Shown here piece after piece: positions 5,270 through 7,146 of a stretch of 7,146 nt of DNA. The notes under the pieces were generated by a model, which ran no database searches, was not told the origin of the DNA, and worked only from the letters and a program-made list of their open reading frames with translations. How positions within the stretch are numbered: the stretch's first letter is position 1; each line of letters begins with the position of its first letter. A program made the position numbers and the translations under genes. This DNA comes from Actinomycetes bacterium (lineage in GTDB: Bacteria; Actinomycetota; Actinomycetes; S36-B12; UBA10799): positions 1 through 7,146 of the forward strand of contig JAKOZM010000130.1 in NCBI GenBank assembly GCA_029779995.1, read 5' to 3'.

Positions 5270-5638
5270 ATGCGCTCGGTCCACAACCCATTCGTGATCC
5301 AGTTCACGGGTCCGATGGGACAGGCCTCTCCTCCACCCGATGAGTGGAGAGTGGCGGTCGTCAAGAGAGCTTCTACTCGAAGCTTCGACGGCTCTCAGTT
5401 GGTCGACCTCATCGTGAGTCTCGACTGGCAAGGCATCCTTCACGACGTCGGCATCGGCCTCTTCACCGGATGGCTGTACGACCAATTCAAGGGTGGGCGA
5501 AAGTCAGCGGAGGCGCCACCAATAAGGATCACGATCACAGTCGATAAGCGCTCCACCGAGGTGGAGGTCTCACGACAGGAGGACTTGGAGGAGGGTCTCC
5601 GGAAGGCTCTGGACGAGGAGGATGACAACCCCAGTTGA
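5270..5638 (+). CDS. Unknown 122-residue protein with hydrophobic helix and acidic tail
   Basis: I do not recognise a named family. Residues 1-40 are a polar lead. Residues 43-70 contain two hydrophobic helices, the second (I-L-H-D-V-G-I-G-L-F-T-G-W-L-Y, 56-70) borderline for membrane insertion or a buried amphipathic helix, followed by a basic turn (K-G-G-R-K). Residues 85-101 form a likely beta hairpin (I-R-I-T-I-T-V-D, then T-E-V-E-V), and the tail (104-120) is an acidic helix. A hydrophobic helix ending in W-L, a basic turn, a beta hairpin and a final helix is the general layout of 'effector-associated constant component' (EACC1-like) proteins that accompany peptidase effectors in actinobacterial conflict loci; that comparison is my inference from layout only. 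ATG follows GAGGAGA with a 5-base spacer. Its stop overlaps the TTG start of the metallopeptidase gene, so the two are very likely co-translated partners. Confidence 0.75.
   Translation: MRSVHNPFVIQFTGPMGQASPPPDEWRVAVVKRASTRSFDGSQLVDLIVSLDWQGILHDVGIGLFTGWLYDQFKGGRKSAEAPPIRITITVDKRSTEVEVSRQEDLEEGLRKALDEEDDNPS
5365..5396 (+). repeat. 12-bp palindrome flanked by 6-bp inverted arms inside the small gene
   Basis: TCGAAGCTTCGA (5377-5388) is a perfect palindrome, flanked by GAGAGC (5365-5370) and GCTCTC (5391-5396). The outer arms are off-centre by two bases, giving a stem with an asymmetric 6/2 internal loop. It lies in coding sequence and may be coincidental. Confidence 0.3.
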
Positions 5639-6825
5639 GCGGGCGCCACCCCGAGATCGAAGAACGTCATCGCCGAGATATAGAGGACGCCGGCAGGTCG
5701 CCGGACTCGTTGACGCTCGAAGCGCAGTTGGCGACATGGGAAAGACGCTTGGGGTCGCGTTTGAGCGAGTCTGACGTCGAGCGAGTCCGAGAACTTTCTG
5801 CCGTGGCTCCTTCTCGCTACGAGATCGTTGACTATCTCGATGTCTACGAGAAGGCTCGACTGAACGTCGTGACGATGCAGGAAATGTCGGCGGATCGCCA
5901 ACGGTTCGCTCCGGCAGATCTTGTCGTAGCGACCGACCTAGCTGGCCTTGGCGACCCCAGAGTTGAAACCGTATGGCCGGCTGTTCATGACGCATCGGCA
6001 GAGACCGACTCCGTGATCTGGATCCCCTTGATGGCCGTCAAGCAGATGGGGGTGGTCGCGAACGTATTCGGGCGCCGCCTTGTCACGCCAGCAGGTCACC
6101 CAGCAACCCTTATCGACGCCCTGGCGTACAGCCTCTCGTGGACCGAGGTCCTGGACGTCCTTCGCCGTGGCCAGCAGCCAACGGGTCTGGTCGACGACGC
6201 CACGGCCTCCCATCCCCGCAGCCGCATCGAAGTCGACTTCGTCGACATGGCTGAAGATGCACGGGCGGCGGTGAGTCTTGTTGAACTGGCGTTGGCCACT
6301 TTCATGGTCGGTCACGAGGCGGGGCACATCTATTACCGCCACACGGGTGTGTCGCCTCTCCCGGGCATCTTCACCGGCCCGCCCCCGGTCCCTCAGAGTT
6401 GGGTCGACGAGGCCTCTGCAGACGCTGTCGGGATCGCCGCCACCTGGGATGGCATGAACTCAAATCAAGAGGTCTCCATCGATGAGAGCTGGCTGGGACC
6501 CATTCTGAGCTTGGCTTATCACGCGGGTCGAGAGGCGGCCCAGTCGCCTGAAGCCCACCAAAATCGTCCAGCGGTCCAGGCATGGCTGTTTCGTCTCAGG
6601 ACAGCGTTAGGTGTGCTTGGTCAGTGGTTGCGCGGCAATGGATTTGAGGCGCCTCGTGCCGCACGGATACTTGCGGCTGCTACCTCCCTGGCAGCCGGGT
6701 TTTACGAGTACGTGCGAACCGGTGGCGACGCCCCACACCAGGTCGAGACCCTCGGCGTGCCAGGCAGCGCCGTCTACGACATGCTTGAGAGGGTTGTCCT
6801 CGCTGAGCTCCACGCTTGGCTGTAA
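5635..6825 (+). CDS. HEAGH zinc metallopeptidase-like protein
   Basis: A 396-residue protein with a gluzincin-type active-site signature. H227-E-A-G-H231 lies in a hydrophobic helix (A-T-F-M-V-G-H-E-A-G-H-I-Y-Y-R-H), and W-V-D-E259-A-S-A-D263-A-V-G follows 28 residues later. The usual pattern is HExxH for two zinc ligands and the catalytic glutamate, with the E/DxxxD helix giving the third ligand. Preceding residues 1-215 are a separate, mostly helical N-terminal region of unknown function; 280-396 are helical and may cap or bind the substrate. No signal peptide or clear membrane helix is seen, so an intracellular peptidase is likely. The start is TTG, whose last two bases begin the TGA stop of the upstream gene (TTGA overlap); AGGAGG at 5616-5621 lies 13 bases ahead, so translational coupling is probable. 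G+C and third-position G+C are lower than in the parB block, which suggests separate acquisition. The substrate is unknown; similar HExxH proteins in mobile elements include ImmA/IrrE-like repressor-cleaving and Lit-like anti-phage peptidases, but I cannot assign it to either. Confidence 0.82.
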   Translation: MSGRHPEIEERHRRDIEDAGRSPDSLTLEAQLATWERRLGSRLSESDVERVRELSAVAPSRYEIVDYLDVYEKARLNVVTMQEMSADRQRFAPADLVVATDLAGLGDPRVETVWPAVHDASAETDSVIWIPLMAVKQMGVVANVFGRRLVTPAGHPATLIDALAYSLSWTEVLDVLRRGQQPTGLVDDATASHPRSRIEVDFVDMAEDARAAVSLVELALATFMVGHEAGHIYYRHTGVSPLPGIFTGPPPVPQSWVDEASADAVGIAATWDGMNSNQEVSIDESWLGPILSLAYHAGREAAQSPEAHQNRPAVQAWLFRLRTALGVLGQWLRGNGFEAPRAARILAAATSLAAGFYEYVRTGGDAPHQVETLGVPGSAVYDMLERVVLAELHAWL

Positions 6826-6909
6826 CGACAGGTGGCGCCAACAAGACGGTGTGGAGCGGTCGAGCAGGCACGCTGGAGACGCTTTCGCAGGGCGAGGTGA
6901 GTCGGGAGG

Positions 6910-6939
6910 CGGGAGTTCTTGCGCTTAACGGAACTCCCG
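6910..6939. repeat. 9-bp inverted repeat sharing its core with 1083-1121
   Basis: CGGGAGTTC (6910-6918) and GAACTCCCG (6931-6939) form perfect 9-bp arms around a 12-base loop, 85 bases after the peptidase stop and 79 bases before the GntR start. It could end the peptidase transcript, but no T-run follows. The 8-bp arm core CGGGAGTT/AACTCCCG is identical to that at 1087-1117, with spacers of 14 versus 15 bases, which suggests a shared protein-binding site. The rest of 6826-6909 shows nothing recognisable. Confidence 0.5.
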
Positions 6940-6956
6940 GTACTTGAACGCCGATA

Positions 6957-7018
6957 ACATAGATTATGTCGCCTATCACTCCTCTGAGAGGGCGCAAAGG
7001 GCATGATACACTCACCTC
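6957..7018 (+). promoter_or_regulatory. Promoter of the GntR gene with two palindromic operator candidates
   Basis: CTGAGA (6984-6989, 4 of 6 to TTGACA) and TACACT (7007-7012, TAnnnT) are separated by 17 bases. The -10 ends six bases before the ATG, so the mRNA should be leaderless, and no Shine-Dalgarno is present. CCTCTGAGAGG (6981-6991) is an 11-bp palindrome covering the -35, and ACATAGATTATGT (6957-6969) is another with 5-bp arms in an AT-rich island just upstream. Both are candidates for autoregulation by the GntR product. Confidence 0.6.
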
Positions 7019-7146
7019 ATGGCCACCACCAAGTACGGGGCGATCGCCGACGCGCTGCGGGCCCGGATCGCTGACGGCACGTACCCGGTCGGCACGAAGC
7101 TGCCCAGCATCACCGAGCTCATGCGCGAGTTCGACGTCCCAGGTCT
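7019..7146 (+). CDS. GntR-family transcriptional regulator, N-terminal part
   Basis: Only the first 42 codons are in the window. They give the start of a GntR winged helix-turn-helix: K-Y-G-A-I-A-D-A-L-R-A-R-I-A-D-G-T-Y-P-V-G-T-K-L-P-S-I-T-E-L-M-R-E-F-D-V, with the family landmarks I-x-x-G-x-Y-x-x-G-x-x-L-P-S in the expected order. The effector domain that would define a subfamily (FadR, HutC, MocR, YtrA or KorSA-like) lies outside. GntR repressors such as KorSA/KorA control transfer and replication genes of Streptomyces integrating plasmids, so a role as master repressor of this element is plausible but unproven. The promoter suggests leaderless, autoregulated expression. Confidence 0.85.
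   Translation, partial: MATTKYGAIADALRARIADGTYPVGTKLPSITELMREFDVPG

Noticed and set aside
5622..5780. ATG at 5622 directly after GAGGAGG as the peptidase start
   Set aside because: It is in another frame and stops after about 50 codons. The AGGAGG is adjacent to it with no spacer, so it more likely serves the TTG at 5635.
1..7146. parS (GTTTCACGTGAAAC-type) site, CRISPR array, tRNA, insertion-sequence ends or att core
   Set aside because: I looked for these on both strands and saw no convincing match; short repeats present are too few and too differently spaced for a CRISPR.

Overview
The window reads as a piece of an actinomycete mobile element (integrative element or plasmid). Base composition is high-GC: single 60-base lines I counted gave 67-68% G+C in the left half and 58-62% inside the genes at 5270-6825. 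Starts use ATG, GTG and TTG. One site matches the Streptomyces-type DnaA box TTGTCCACA. No replication, relaxase, integrase, tRNA or att sequence is visible, so plasmid versus integrated element cannot be decided, and I do not name a genus.

Left block (1-3402), maintenance genes. On the minus strand lie a ParB/KorB-like protein (1145-2698) and a DUF932 (TIGR03299-type) phage/plasmid protein (16-1023). A good Shine-Dalgarno follows the DUF932 stop, so the operon probably continues out of the window. Divergent from parB, on the plus strand, is a small protein of the actinobacterial RHH centromere-binding 'ParB' type (2908-3402). No ParA is encoded here. The gaps around parB hold tandem 9-bp repeats, a 13-bp inverted repeat carrying a DnaA-box match, and a hairpin whose loop displays the parB ribosome-binding site.

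Middle block (3460-5126), minus strand: a cysteine-rich unknown (3460-3894) downstream of a two-part unknown (3963-5126). The latter has a ParB/sulfiredoxin-like DGRHR motif and a C-terminal region with an R-S-ExE signature like mono-ADP-ribosyltransferases. The gap between the two genes carries two striking palindromic elements.

Right block (5270-6825), plus strand and divergent from the middle block: a two-gene unit with lower G+C. It encodes a small hydrophobic-helix/beta protein and, joined by a TTGA stop/start overlap, a HEAGH zinc-metallopeptidase-like protein. It looks like accessory cargo, perhaps a conflict or defence effector pair, but that is inference. From 7019 a GntR-family regulator begins and runs off the end, probably translated from a leaderless transcript behind a palindrome-decorated promoter.

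The sites that could tie the window together are two inverted repeats of the form CGGGAGTT-N14/15-AACTCCCG, one upstream of the DUF932 gene and one upstream of the GntR gene. They may be operators for one regulator.
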